A stretch of DNA of 64,000 nucleotides from Myxococcales bacterium (lineage in GTDB: Bacteria > Myxococcota_A > Polyangia > Haliangiales > Haliangiaceae): the NCBI GenBank assembly GCA_016794525.1, contig JAEUJY010000068.1, forward strand, positions 42,801 to 106,800. The letters are read 5' to 3'. Shown in pieces: positions 40,482 to 49,216 of this stretch (its first letter is position 1; the number at the start of each line of letters is the position of its first letter). The notes beneath the pieces were generated by a model. It did not search any database. It was not told the origin of the DNA and saw nothing but the letters and a program-made list of their open reading frames with translations. Position numbers and translations under genes: made by a program.

Positions 40482-41678
40482 ATGCGACTCGACCCCGGCG
40501 CGACGAGCTCCGACCTCGCCCAGGACGTCTTCGGCTTGCTGTTCACGGCAGGCCTCGAGGCGACGTTCCTGGTCGAGCGGCGGGCTCGCCGCGTCGTCGC
40601 CGCCAACCCGGCCTGCGTCGAGCTGCTCGGCGTGCCGGTCGACGACCTGGTCGGCGCGTCGGTCACCGCGCTGCTGGCCGCCGACGACAGCGACGGCCGA
40701 GACGCCAGCATCTTCGACCACGCCGGCCACTACGAGGACGTCGCGCTGCGCCAGCCCGACGCCCCGCCCCGCTACGTCACCTTGACGATCGCCCACGTCG
40801 ACCACGCCCGCGGCGGGCCGATCGCCGCCTGCGTGGCCCGCGACACCACCGCGCGCCACGCCCTGGAGCGCGAGCTGATCGCCAAGCACGGGGCGCTGCA
40901 CGCCGCCCACGCCGAGCTCGAACGCCTCGTCGGCGAGCTCCGCCAGACCCAGCAGACGCTCGAGCTGCGCAACCAGGAGATCGCCGCGATGGCCGGCCAG
41001 GTCGCGCAGTTCGGACGGCGGGCGGCGATCGGCGAGCTGTGTGCGACGGTCGCCCACAACCTCAACAACCCGGTCGCGGCGCTGCTCAGCACGCTGCGCA
41101 CGATGGATCGGCGCACCGCCGAGCCGATCGACGCGGCCGAGATCACCCGGCTGGTCGCCCGCGCCCGCGGCGCCGCCAGCCGGATCGAGGAGCACGTCGC
41201 GGCGGTGGTCAACGTCCATCGCGTCGGCGCCCACGCCGCCGCGCCCGGCGCGCTGGATCTGGCCCGCGAGGTCGACACCGCGCTGTCGATGGCGTCGGCG
41301 CGCCTCCAGACCATCCAGGTGCGCCGCGGCTACCGCGGCCCGCTGCCCGCGACCGTGCCCCAGGATCCGCTGCACCACGTCCTGGCCAACGTCCTCGACA
41401 ACGCGATCAAGGCGATGCCCGAGGGTGGCACCCTCGACCTCGAGGTCCGCCGCGACGGCCCGGCGTGGATCGTCGCCGTCACCGACAGCGGCGGCGGGCT
41501 GGCGCCCAACGTCGCGGCCCGGCTGTTCGAACCGATCGTGACCGCGCGCCCGTCCGGCGCCGGGCTCGGGCTGGCGACCGCCCAGCGCCTCGCGCGCGCC
41601 TGGGGCGGCGACATCACGTACCAGGTGCGTCCCGTCGGCGCGTGCTTCGAGATCTCCGTCCCTGCGAGAGCCGCATGA
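40482..41678 (+). CDS. PAS-containing sensor histidine kinase divergent from the flagellar operon
   Basis: 398 residues, soluble: no membrane helix. A PAS domain (about residues 18-125, ANPACVELLGVPVDDLVG), a coiled coil (127-180), the phosphoacceptor His192 in TVAHNLNNPVAALLS, then an intact HATPase domain (N box HVLANVLDNAIKAM; G1 VTDSGGGLAPN; G2 SGAGLGLATAQRLA). This is the cytosolic NtrB/FleS-like layout that often feeds a sigma54 activator of flagellar genes; no such activator is encoded nearby, so the partner is unknown. It is transcribed away from flgB with a 111-base shared region and overlaps the next gene (ATGA). Confidence 0.88.
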   Translation: MRLDPGATSSDLAQDVFGLLFTAGLEATFLVERRARRVVAANPACVELLGVPVDDLVGASVTALLAADDSDGRDASIFDHAGHYEDVALRQPDAPPRYVTLTIAHVDHARGGPIAACVARDTTARHALERELIAKHGALHAAHAELERLVGELRQTQQTLELRNQEIAAMAGQVAQFGRRAAIGELCATVAHNLNNPVAALLSTLRTMDRRTAEPIDAAEITRLVARARGAASRIEEHVAAVVNVHRVGAHAAAPGALDLAREVDTALSMASARLQTIQVRRGYRGPLPATVPQDPLHHVLANVLDNAIKAMPEGGTLDLEVRRDGPAWIVAVTDSGGGLAPNVAARLFEPIVTARPSGAGLGLATAQRLARAWGGDITYQVRPVGACFEISVPARAA

Positions 41679-43087
41679 CCACCCCCGTCAGCATCCTCAT
41701 CGTCGACGACGACGACGACGTCCGCGCCGCGCTCTACGACGAGCTGTCGCGCGACTACCGCGTCGAGTCGGCCACCTGCGGCGAGGAGGCGTTCGCCGCC
41801 CTCGCCAGCCGCACCTACGACGTCGTCATCTCGGATCTCAAGATGCCCGACCACGACGGCATCGAGGTGCTCGACTTCGCGCGGGTCCAGGACCCCGGCG
41901 TGATCCGGATCTTGCTCACCGGCTACGCCGACGAGCGCGCCCACGCGGCGCTGCTGCGGCCGGACGCGCCGTTCAAGGTCGGCAAGCCCTGGTACGACGA
42001 GATCGAGGTCGTCCTGCGGCGCGCGCTCGAGCAGCGCCAGCGCACCAACGACCTCACGTCGACGCTCGAGTCGGCGATCGGCCTCGGCGACCTCGACATC
42101 CAGCTGACCGCGGTCGCCTCGCTCGAGGAGCTCGGCGAGGTGGTGACGCTGCGCGTCGCCCAGCTGGCCAACGTCGAGACCGCGTGGCTCATCCAGGACG
42201 GCGCGGTCCGGGTGGGCCAGCCGCAGACGGCGGCGCCCGGCGGCTGGCAGCTCGAGCGCGCGATCGATCGCGACGGCCGCATCCGGATCGGCGCGGTCGG
42301 CGCCGGCACGCTGGCCCGCGACATGGTCGAGCACCTGGTCCAGTCGGCGCAGCGGCGGGCCGGCGCGATCGTCGTCAGCGCCCACGCGCCGGGCGTCACC
42401 CGGTCGCGGGTCGACGAGCTGATGCGCCACGCCACGATCGGGACGATCACCGGCTCGCTCCTGCACGACGTCGCGTCGATGCTGCAGAGCGTCGACGGCG
42501 CCGTCGCCGCGCTGGTCGACGCGCTCCCGGCCGACGCCGCGCCCGACGTGATCGAGGCGGCCCACGACGTGACCGCGGTGGCGCGCGAGGCGTTCGAGCT
42601 GTTCGTCGCGACCCGCAAGTTCCTCAGCGACGGCGTGGTCAAGCCGCGGCGCGTGCCGGTGGCGCAGCTGGTGCAGCGGGTGGTGCGCCACTGCGGCGGC
42701 GCGGTGCGCGAGCGCGCCCAGCTGCGGGTCGTCGTCGACGCCGACGTCGAGCTCGACCTCGCCGACACGCTGTTCGTCCGCTCGGTGGCCGACCTCGTGA
42801 CCGCCGCCAGCACGCTGGCGCCGGCCGGCGCCCACCTCGAGCTGCGGGTCGACGCCGACGCGGCCCGGGTGCGGTTCACCGTCCTCGACGACGGCCCCGG
42901 CGTCCCGGCGCCGCTGGCCGCGGCGCTGTTCGAGCCGCTGAGCTGGAACCGCCCGACCGAGCTCCCGATCCGCCTCGCGATCGCCGCGTACACGCTGCGC
43001 GGCATCGGCGTCGACGTCGCGTACCGGCGCGGCGAGCCCACCGGCTCGTGCTTCGTCGTCGAGGTGCCGCGCACGCCGCCGACCTGA
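41675..43087 (+). CDS. Receiver-histidine kinase hybrid with degenerate kinase core
   Basis: 470 residues. Residues 5-120 are a receiver domain (ILIVDDDDDV; phospho-Asp54 in VISDLKMPDHDG; ILLTGYADE; FKVGKPW). A middle region of about 120 residues lacks a firm assignment. Then a DHp-like helix 'TIGTITGSLLHDVASMLQSV' with a candidate His, and a C-terminal ATPase-like domain. The G1 box is kept (LDDGPGVPAPLA) but the N box is lost (FVRSVADLVTAASTLAP has no Asn) and the G2 glycines are missing (SWNRPTELPIRLAIAAYTL). It probably no longer binds ATP normally and may act as a scaffold or phosphotransfer partner for the kinase it overlaps by 4 bases. Confidence 0.82.
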   Translation: MTTPVSILIVDDDDDVRAALYDELSRDYRVESATCGEEAFAALASRTYDVVISDLKMPDHDGIEVLDFARVQDPGVIRILLTGYADERAHAALLRPDAPFKVGKPWYDEIEVVLRRALEQRQRTNDLTSTLESAIGLGDLDIQLTAVASLEELGEVVTLRVAQLANVETAWLIQDGAVRVGQPQTAAPGGWQLERAIDRDGRIRIGAVGAGTLARDMVEHLVQSAQRRAGAIVVSAHAPGVTRSRVDELMRHATIGTITGSLLHDVASMLQSVDGAVAALVDALPADAAPDVIEAAHDVTAVAREAFELFVATRKFLSDGVVKPRRVPVAQLVQRVVRHCGGAVRERAQLRVVVDADVELDLADTLFVRSVADLVTAASTLAPAGAHLELRVDADAARVRFTVLDDGPGVPAPLAAALFEPLSWNRPTELPIRLAIAAYTLRGIGVDVAYRRGEPTGSCFVVEVPRTPPT

Positions 43088-43132
43088 CCCGACCTGCCGG
43101 CGACCGCCGCGCTCGCCGCCGCCCGAGGCCCC

Positions 43133-44041
43133 ATGCCGCTGCGCCCCACCCTCGCGCCCAACCCGCTCGCCTGCTTCGAGCAGGCGGTCGACACCCTCGA
43201 CGTCTGCGCGCCGGCCCCGGTGGTCGTGCAGCGCCTGCTCGCGGTGCTGCTCGACGGCCGCGCCTCGTGGGTGGAGCTCGAACGCACGCTCGCGGTCGAC
43301 GGCGGCCTGGTGGCGCGGGTGCTGCGGCTCGCCTCGACGTCGGCGTTCTGCGCGCGCCAGGTGACCAACCTGCGCTACGCGGTGCAGGCGCTGGGCAGCG
43401 ACCAGCTGCGGCGCGTCGTCGTCGCGGCGCAGTTCGCGGGTCGCGGCACCCGCTTCACCCGCGCGCTGTGGGCCTACGCGCTGCGGGTCGCCTGCACCAG
43501 CGACGCGCTGGCGCGCCACGCCGCGTCGAGCCCCTCCGCCGATCCGTTCCTGTGCGGGCTGCTCCACGACGTCGGCACGATGGCGCTCGAGCGCTTCCTC
43601 GGCCCGAGCTACACCCGGGCCGGCTTCGTGCCCGGCGACGACGCGCAGCCGCAGATCGAGCGCGACGCGTTCGGGTTCGACCACAGCGACGTCGGCGCGC
43701 TGGTCGCGGCGCGCTGGCGGCTGTTCCCCGAGCTCGGCCCGGTCGCGCAGTTCCACCACGAACCCGACGTGGCCGGCGCCCGGGCGCTCGCGCGGACGAC
43801 CCGCGCGGCGATCGATCTCGTCGCGCTGGCGCGCGCCGTCACCGCGCCGCGCCGCCCCGACGCGCTGGACCCCGACGCGCTGGACCCCGACGAGCTCGGC
43901 CCCGACGCGCTGGGCCCCGGCGTGCTCGGCCCCGAGGCGGCGCCGCTGTGTGAGCGCCTCGGCATCGATCCGGCCGAGGCCCTGGCCCGCGGCGTCGAGG
44001 GCGTCCACCTCGCGGGCGAGCTGATCGCGGGCCTCTGCTGA
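43133..44041 (+). CDS. HDOD domain protein with a proline-rich pentapeptide repeat
   Basis: 302 residues. The HDOD domain (about residues 20-215) begins APAPVVVQRLLAVLL, continues VDGGLVARVLRLASTSAF and LRYAVQALGSDQLRRVVV, and has GLLHDVGTMALER with an HD pair. HDOD proteins serve as signalling outputs and some affect flagellar assembly or polarity. Near the C-terminus, five and a half copies of a 15-base unit encode P-D-A-L-(D/G) (43856-43939). It follows the receiver-kinase hybrid by 45 bases on the same strand, so the three genes may form one signalling operon. Confidence 0.87.
   Translation: MPLRPTLAPNPLACFEQAVDTLDVCAPAPVVVQRLLAVLLDGRASWVELERTLAVDGGLVARVLRLASTSAFCARQVTNLRYAVQALGSDQLRRVVVAAQFAGRGTRFTRALWAYALRVACTSDALARHAASSPSADPFLCGLLHDVGTMALERFLGPSYTRAGFVPGDDAQPQIERDAFGFDHSDVGALVAARWRLFPELGPVAQFHHEPDVAGARALARTTRAAIDLVALARAVTAPRRPDALDPDALDPDELGPDALGPGVLGPEAAPLCERLGIDPAEALARGVEGVHLAGELIAGLC
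43856..43939 (+). repeat. 15-bp in-frame tandem repeat inside the HDOD gene
   Basis: About 5.6 copies of the 15-base unit CCCGACGCGCTGGAC (variants with CTCGGC) encode P-D-A-L-D/G. In-frame repeats of this type change length easily by slippage without breaking the gene. Confidence 0.8.
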
Positions 44042-44050
44042 CGCCCGCGT

Positions 44051-44063
44051 GGTGTTCCACACC
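44051..44063. promoter_or_regulatory. Small palindrome GGTGT-TCC-ACACC upstream of Ser/Thr kinase gene
   Basis: A perfect 5-bp inverted repeat with 3-base spacer lies 68 bases upstream of the GG of the sigma54-like element at 44131-44146 and could be an activator site. Short palindromes occur by chance in GC-rich DNA, so support is weak. Confidence 0.3.
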
Positions 44064-44130
44064 CCGTCAAACATGGCGACGTGTGGTCGACCTAACGCTC
44101 CAAGGCCGTCGAGATCATTTGTGACCGCGC

Positions 44131-44146
44131 TGGCCCGCGTTCTGCA
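44131..44146 (+). promoter_or_regulatory. Putative sigma54 promoter before the HCD-type kinase gene
   Basis: TGGCCCGCGTTCTGCA matches TGGCACG-N4-TTGCA at all but two specified positions with exact GG-N10-GC spacing. Predicted transcript start near 44157, 6 bases before ATG 44163. Confidence 0.42.
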
Positions 44147-44162
44147 CCAACGAGCACCGCCA

Positions 44163-45152
44163 ATGTCGACGTACAGACTCGGGGGTCACCCACACCAGCT
44201 CGCCGCGCAGCGGTCCGGCACCGCGGTCACGCTGCGGCTCGTCGACGGCCCGCCGCCGGCCGTCGCGCCGCCGCTGCCCGAGCCGCCGCCGCCGGTGGTG
44301 GGTGACTATGCGCTGATCGCCCAGCTCGCGCAGGGTGGCATGAGCAGCGTGTACCTGGGTCAGCACTGCACGACCGGCGCGCGCGCGGCGATCAAGCTGC
44401 CGGGCACGCCGTGGATCGGTGACGAGGCGGTGGCGCGGCGGCTGCTCACCGAGCACACGCTCGCCCACGCGGTCCACCACGCCGGCGTCGTCCGCATCGA
44501 TGAGGCCGGGCGGACCGCGGCCGGCCTGCCGTACCTGGTGATGGAGCTGCTCGACGGCGAGAACCTCGGCGCGCTGCTCGATCGCGGCCCGCTGGCGATC
44601 GGCGCCGCGGTGGCGATCGCCGCGCAGGTCGCCGACGCCGCCGCGGCGATCCACGACGCCGGCCTGGTCCACTGCGACCTCAAGCCCGACAACGTCATGC
44701 TGCTGTACCACGCGGGCCTGGCCGGCTGGCCGGCCGCCAAGGTCGTCGACTTCGGCGTGGCCCGCCGCGCCGGCGGCGCGCTCGAGGAGATCGCCGGCAC
44801 GCCGGGCTACATGGCGCCCGAGCAGTGGGCCGGCCACGTCGAGGCCCGCACCGACGTCTACGCGCTCGGCTGCACGCTCTACGAGCTGGTGACCGGCGCG
44901 ACGCCGTTCGAGGGCTCGGTCGCCGAGATGCGCGCCGGCCACTGCGACCAGCTGCCGGTGCCGCCGTCGGCGCACCGCGAGCTGCCCGAGGAGCTCGAAC
45001 GCCTGATCATGCGGATGCTGGCCAAGGACCTGCGCATGCGGCCGCGGATGGCCGACGTGGCCCGCGCGCTCACCGAGCTGGCGTTCGCCGCGCCGCCCGG
45101 CGCGCGGCTCGGCGGCGACCACGCGTCGACCGCCGCCCACGGCGCGGCCTGA
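44163..45152 (+). CDS. PknB-type Ser/Thr protein kinase with HCD catalytic loop
   Basis: 329 residues. A 45-residue Pro-rich N-terminus is followed by a full kinase domain: glycine loop IAQLAQGGMSSVYLG (short, one Gly replaced by Ala), VAIK-type Lys78 in AAIKLP, catalytic loop HCDLKPDN (170-177) in place of HRDLKPEN, DFG 196-198, APEQ in YMAPEQWAG. The loss of the Arg before the catalytic Asp makes it a non-RD kinase, so activation need not depend on activation-loop phosphorylation. No membrane helix or sensor domain follows. ATG 44163 is chosen over an ORF start 38 codons upstream because the latter reads through non-conserved sequence and the promoter-like element. Confidence 0.87.
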   Translation: MSTYRLGGHPHQLAAQRSGTAVTLRLVDGPPPAVAPPLPEPPPPVVGDYALIAQLAQGGMSSVYLGQHCTTGARAAIKLPGTPWIGDEAVARRLLTEHTLAHAVHHAGVVRIDEAGRTAAGLPYLVMELLDGENLGALLDRGPLAIGAAVAIAAQVADAAAAIHDAGLVHCDLKPDNVMLLYHAGLAGWPAAKVVDFGVARRAGGALEEIAGTPGYMAPEQWAGHVEARTDVYALGCTLYELVTGATPFEGSVAEMRAGHCDQLPVPPSAHRELPEELERLIMRMLAKDLRMRPRMADVARALTELAFAAPPGARLGGDHASTAAHGAA

Positions 45153-45176
45153 GCTGGCCCGGCCGCCCGCCGCGCG

Positions 45177-47132
45177 TCACGCGTCGGGATCGTCGGCGGC
45201 GCGCAGCCCGGCCCGCCGCATCATCCGGTACACCGTCGAGCGCGCCACCCCCAGCCGCTGCGCCACCGCGCTGACGTTGCCGGCGGCGGCGGCCAGCGCC
45301 TGACGCAGCGTCGCGGCCTCGACGTCCTCGAGGCGGGCCGGCGCCGGCGCCGGCGCCGCGACGTCGGGCGGCAGGTGGGCGCAGGTCAAGGTCGGCGCGC
45401 CGGCCGCGATCACCAGCGCGACGTCGAGCACCGTCTTCAGCTCGCGGACGTTGCCCGGCCACGCGTGCGCCTCGATCCACGCCGCCAGGTCGCGATCGAT
45501 CCGCGGCGGCACCGCGCGACCCTGCCGCGCCGCGAGCTGCGCGACCAGGTGCTCGGCCAGCGCCACGCGATCGCCGCGCGCCCGCAGCGCCGGCAAGACG
45601 ACGGTCGCGCCCTTGAGGCGGTAGTACAGGTCCTGGCGGAACCGGCCGTCGGCGACCAGCGTCGGCAGGTCGCGGCAGGTCGCGGTGACGATCCGGACGT
45701 CGGCGTGGGCGGCGCGGGCCTCGCCGACCCGGCGGTAGGTGCCGTTCTCGAGCACTCGCAACAGCGCGGCCTGCATCGCCGCCGGCATCTCGGCCACCTC
45801 GTCGAGGAACAGCGTGCCGCCGGAGGCCTCGGCCAGGTAGCCGCTGCGCCCGCTGCGCTCCGCGCCCGAGAACGCCCCCGGCGCGTAGCCGAACAGCTCG
45901 CTCTCGAGCAGGCCGGGCGCGATCGCGCCGCAGTTGACGGCGACGAACGGGCCGTCCTTGCGCGGGCTGGCGCGGTGGATCGCGGAGGCCACCAGCTCCT
46001 TGCCGGCGCCGGTCTCGGCCAGGATCATCACCGGCACCGTCGACGCCGCCATCGTGCGCGCGAAGGCCAGCGACCGATCGACCGCGGGGTCGGCCGAGAA
46101 CAGCGCGGCGAACGGATCGTCGACCGGCGCGGCCAGCGCGCGCGCCGCGGCCCGGGTCGGGCGATCCTCGAGGTAGACCACCAGCGCGATCACGCTGCCG
46201 TCGACGGTCGCGATCGGGTCGACGAACGCACGCCACGGCCGGACCCGGCCGGCGTGATCGCGCACGGTCAGCTCGACGCCCTGGGCGGCCGGCGCCAGCG
46301 CCTCGGCCAGCAGCGGCTGGAAGCCGAGCCCGAGCACCGCCTGGGCCCGGGCCCCGACCGGCACCCCGCCGAGCACGTCGTGGGCGGCGGCGTTGGCGCG
46401 CGCGATCCGCCCCGGGGGCTCGATCAGCAGCACCGGCCCGCGCACCCGCTCGAACGCCTGGGTCAGCGCGCGCGCGACCGCGGCGCCGGCGCTGGCGTAG
46501 GCCCCCTGGCGCAGCGCGTCCTCGAGGGCGCGCGCCGCGGCGGTGACGGTGAACCCGACCACGTCGTCGACGCGGTCCAGCGTCGAGGTCGCGTCGAGCA
46601 CGCCCAGCGCGCGGCCGTCGGGCCCGTGCACCGGCGCGGCGTAGCACACCAGGTTCTGGAACCGCCGGCCGTAGTGGGCGTGGCCCTTGACCGCGGTCGG
46701 CCGGGCCTCGGCCAGCGCGGTGCCGATCGCGTTGGTGCCGCGCGCCGCCTCGCTCCAGCACGCGCCCTCGATCAGCCGCAGCCGGCGCGCCTCGTCGGCG
46801 AACGCGCCGCCGCCGCGGGTCGACACCACCACGCCGTCGGGATCGGCCAGCAAGAGCAGGTAGCCGCGCTCGGCCAGGAACGCCTGGGTCTCGTCGAGGG
46901 TGCGGGTCGCGGCGGCGGCGATCAGCCCGGCGCGCTCGGTGTGCTCGCGCAGCGACGCCCCGCGCAGCAGGTGATCGTCGGGGACCGCGCCGTCGGCGGC
47001 GGCGCCCAGCGTGTGCGCGCGCTGCCAGCGCTCGACCACCGGCGCGAACGCCTGCGGCACCTCGAAGCGCGCGGCGTGGTCGTGGAACCGCTGCCACAGC
47101 CAGGCCGGGACGTCGTCGAGGAGCACCTCCAT
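45177..47132 (-). CDS. Sigma54-dependent activator, AcoR-like
   Basis: 651 residues. An N-terminal GAF-type sensor (about 75-205, containing [16 protein letters not shown], the AcoR family's 'GtNAiGTal' signature), a PAS-like segment, the AAA+ sigma54-interaction domain (Walker [25 protein letters not shown]; Walker [14 protein letters not shown]) and a C-terminal Fis-type HTH ([33 protein letters not shown]). The sigma54-contact loop reads GAFSGA instead of GAFTGA, a conservative Thr-to-Ser change. It is divergent from the aldehyde dehydrogenase, whose promoter region holds a matching palindrome and a -24/-12 element; it most likely activates that gene in response to a small alcohol, ketone or aldehyde. 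ATG 47132 starts at the family N-terminus. Confidence 0.92.
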   Translation of the reverse strand: MEVLLDDVPAWLWQRFHDHAARFEVPQAFAPVVERWQRAHTLGAAADGAVPDDHLLRGASLREHTERAGLIAAAATRTLDETQAFLAERGYLLLLADPDGVVVSTRGGGAFADEARRLRLIEGACWSEAARGTNAIGTALAEARPTAVKGHAHYGRRFQNLVCYAAPVHGPDGRALGVLDATSTLDRVDDVVGFTVTAAARALEDALRQGAYASAGAAVARALTQAFERVRGPVLLIEPPGRIARANAAAHDVLGGVPVGARAQAVLGLGFQPLLAEALAPAAQGVELTVRDHAGRVRPWRAFVDPIATVDGSVIALVVYLEDRPTRAAARALAAPVDDPFAALFSADPAVDRSLAFARTMAASTVPVMILAETGAGKELVASAIHRASPRKDGPFVAVNCGAIAPGLLESELFGYAPGAFSGAERSGRSGYLAEASGGTLFLDEVAEMPAAMQAALLRVLENGTYRRVGEARAAHADVRIVTATCRDLPTLVADGRFRQDLYYRLKGATVVLPALRARGDRVALAEHLVAQLAARQGRAVPPRIDRDLAAWIEAHAWPGNVRELKTVLDVALVIAAGAPTLTCAHLPPDVAAPAPAPARLEDVEAATLRQALAAAAGNVSAVAQRLGVARSTVYRMMRRAGLRAADDPDA

Positions 47133-47167
47133 CGCGGCTCGAATGTATCGCAGCGACCGGCCCGGGT

Positions 47168-47216
47168 TGGAGCGGCGCGCGACGGCCGCGACGTCGCGGT
47201 GGAGCGTTTCGCTCCA
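47168..47216. promoter_or_regulatory. Activator-binding region: palindrome TGGAGCG-TTT-CGCTCCA plus half-site
   Basis: A perfect 7-bp inverted repeat TGGAGCG-TTT-CGCTCCA lies at 47200-47216, and an extra TGGAGCG half-site at 47168-47174, 32 bases (three helical turns) away. Both lie between the divergent AcoR-like activator gene and the aldehyde dehydrogenase, 62 bp (palindrome centre) upstream of its -24 element, as expected for an enhancer of a sigma54 activator. Confidence 0.6.
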
Positions 47217-47268
47217 TGACGCAGCGCGTGCGACGGCCAACCCCGCGACCACGCGTCGGTGCCGCGGC

Positions 47269-47284
47269 TGGCACGGCCGCTGCT
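47269..47284 (+). promoter_or_regulatory. Sigma54 promoter of the aldehyde dehydrogenase gene
   Basis: TGGCACG-GCCG-CTGCT has a perfect -24 block, exact spacing and a -12 block with one mismatch (C for the first T). Transcript start is predicted near 47295, 14 bases before ATG 47309, which leaves room for the AGGAGG ribosome site. The divergent AcoR-like activator and its palindrome strengthen the call. Confidence 0.75.
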
Positions 47285-47308
47285 GAGGTGTCCGCGCCAG
47301 GAGGCACC

Positions 47309-48829
<1,521 letters not shown>

Positions 48830-48868
48830 TCGGGGGACCGGCAGGCGAACCTTCGCGAGTCATCTCCA

Positions 48869-49213
48869 ATGCCTGAGACCCAGGATCCTGTCCCCGCGAC
48901 CGAGGCGGCGCTGGCGCTGGTGCGTCGGCTGGCGGCGGTGCACGGGCCGCTGATGTTCCACCTGTCGGGCGGATGCTGCGACGGGTCGGCGCCGATGTGC
49001 TTCGCCGCGGGCGAGTTCAAGCTGGGCGAGCGCGACGTGAAGCTGGGCGAGGTCGACGGCCACGGCTTCTGGATCGGCGGCGAGCAGTGGGCGCGGTGGA
49101 GCCACACGTCGATCACGCTCGACGTGGTGCCCGGCCGCGGCGCCAGCTTCTCGCTGGAGATCCCCGAGGGCGTGCGCTTCGTGATCCGCTCGGCGGTGTG
49201 CGCGCGGCCGTGA
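48869..49213 (+). CDS. DUF779 family protein, partner of aldehyde dehydrogenase
   Basis: 114-residue small protein of the DUF779 family: 'PLMFHLSGGCCDGSAPMCFA' (conserved CCDGS..MC cysteine cluster), GEFKLGERDVKLGEVDGHGF, FWIGGEQWARWSHTSITLDV in two runs and VVPGRGASFSLEIPEGVRF. The family is typically encoded right after AcoD/ExaC-type aldehyde dehydrogenases, as here, but its biochemical role is unknown; the cysteine cluster suggests metal or thiol chemistry. Confidence 0.9.
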   Translation: MPETQDPVPATEAALALVRRLAAVHGPLMFHLSGGCCDGSAPMCFAAGEFKLGERDVKLGEVDGHGFWIGGEQWARWSHTSITLDVVPGRGASFSLEIPEGVRFVIRSAVCARP

Positions 49214-49216
49214 CCG

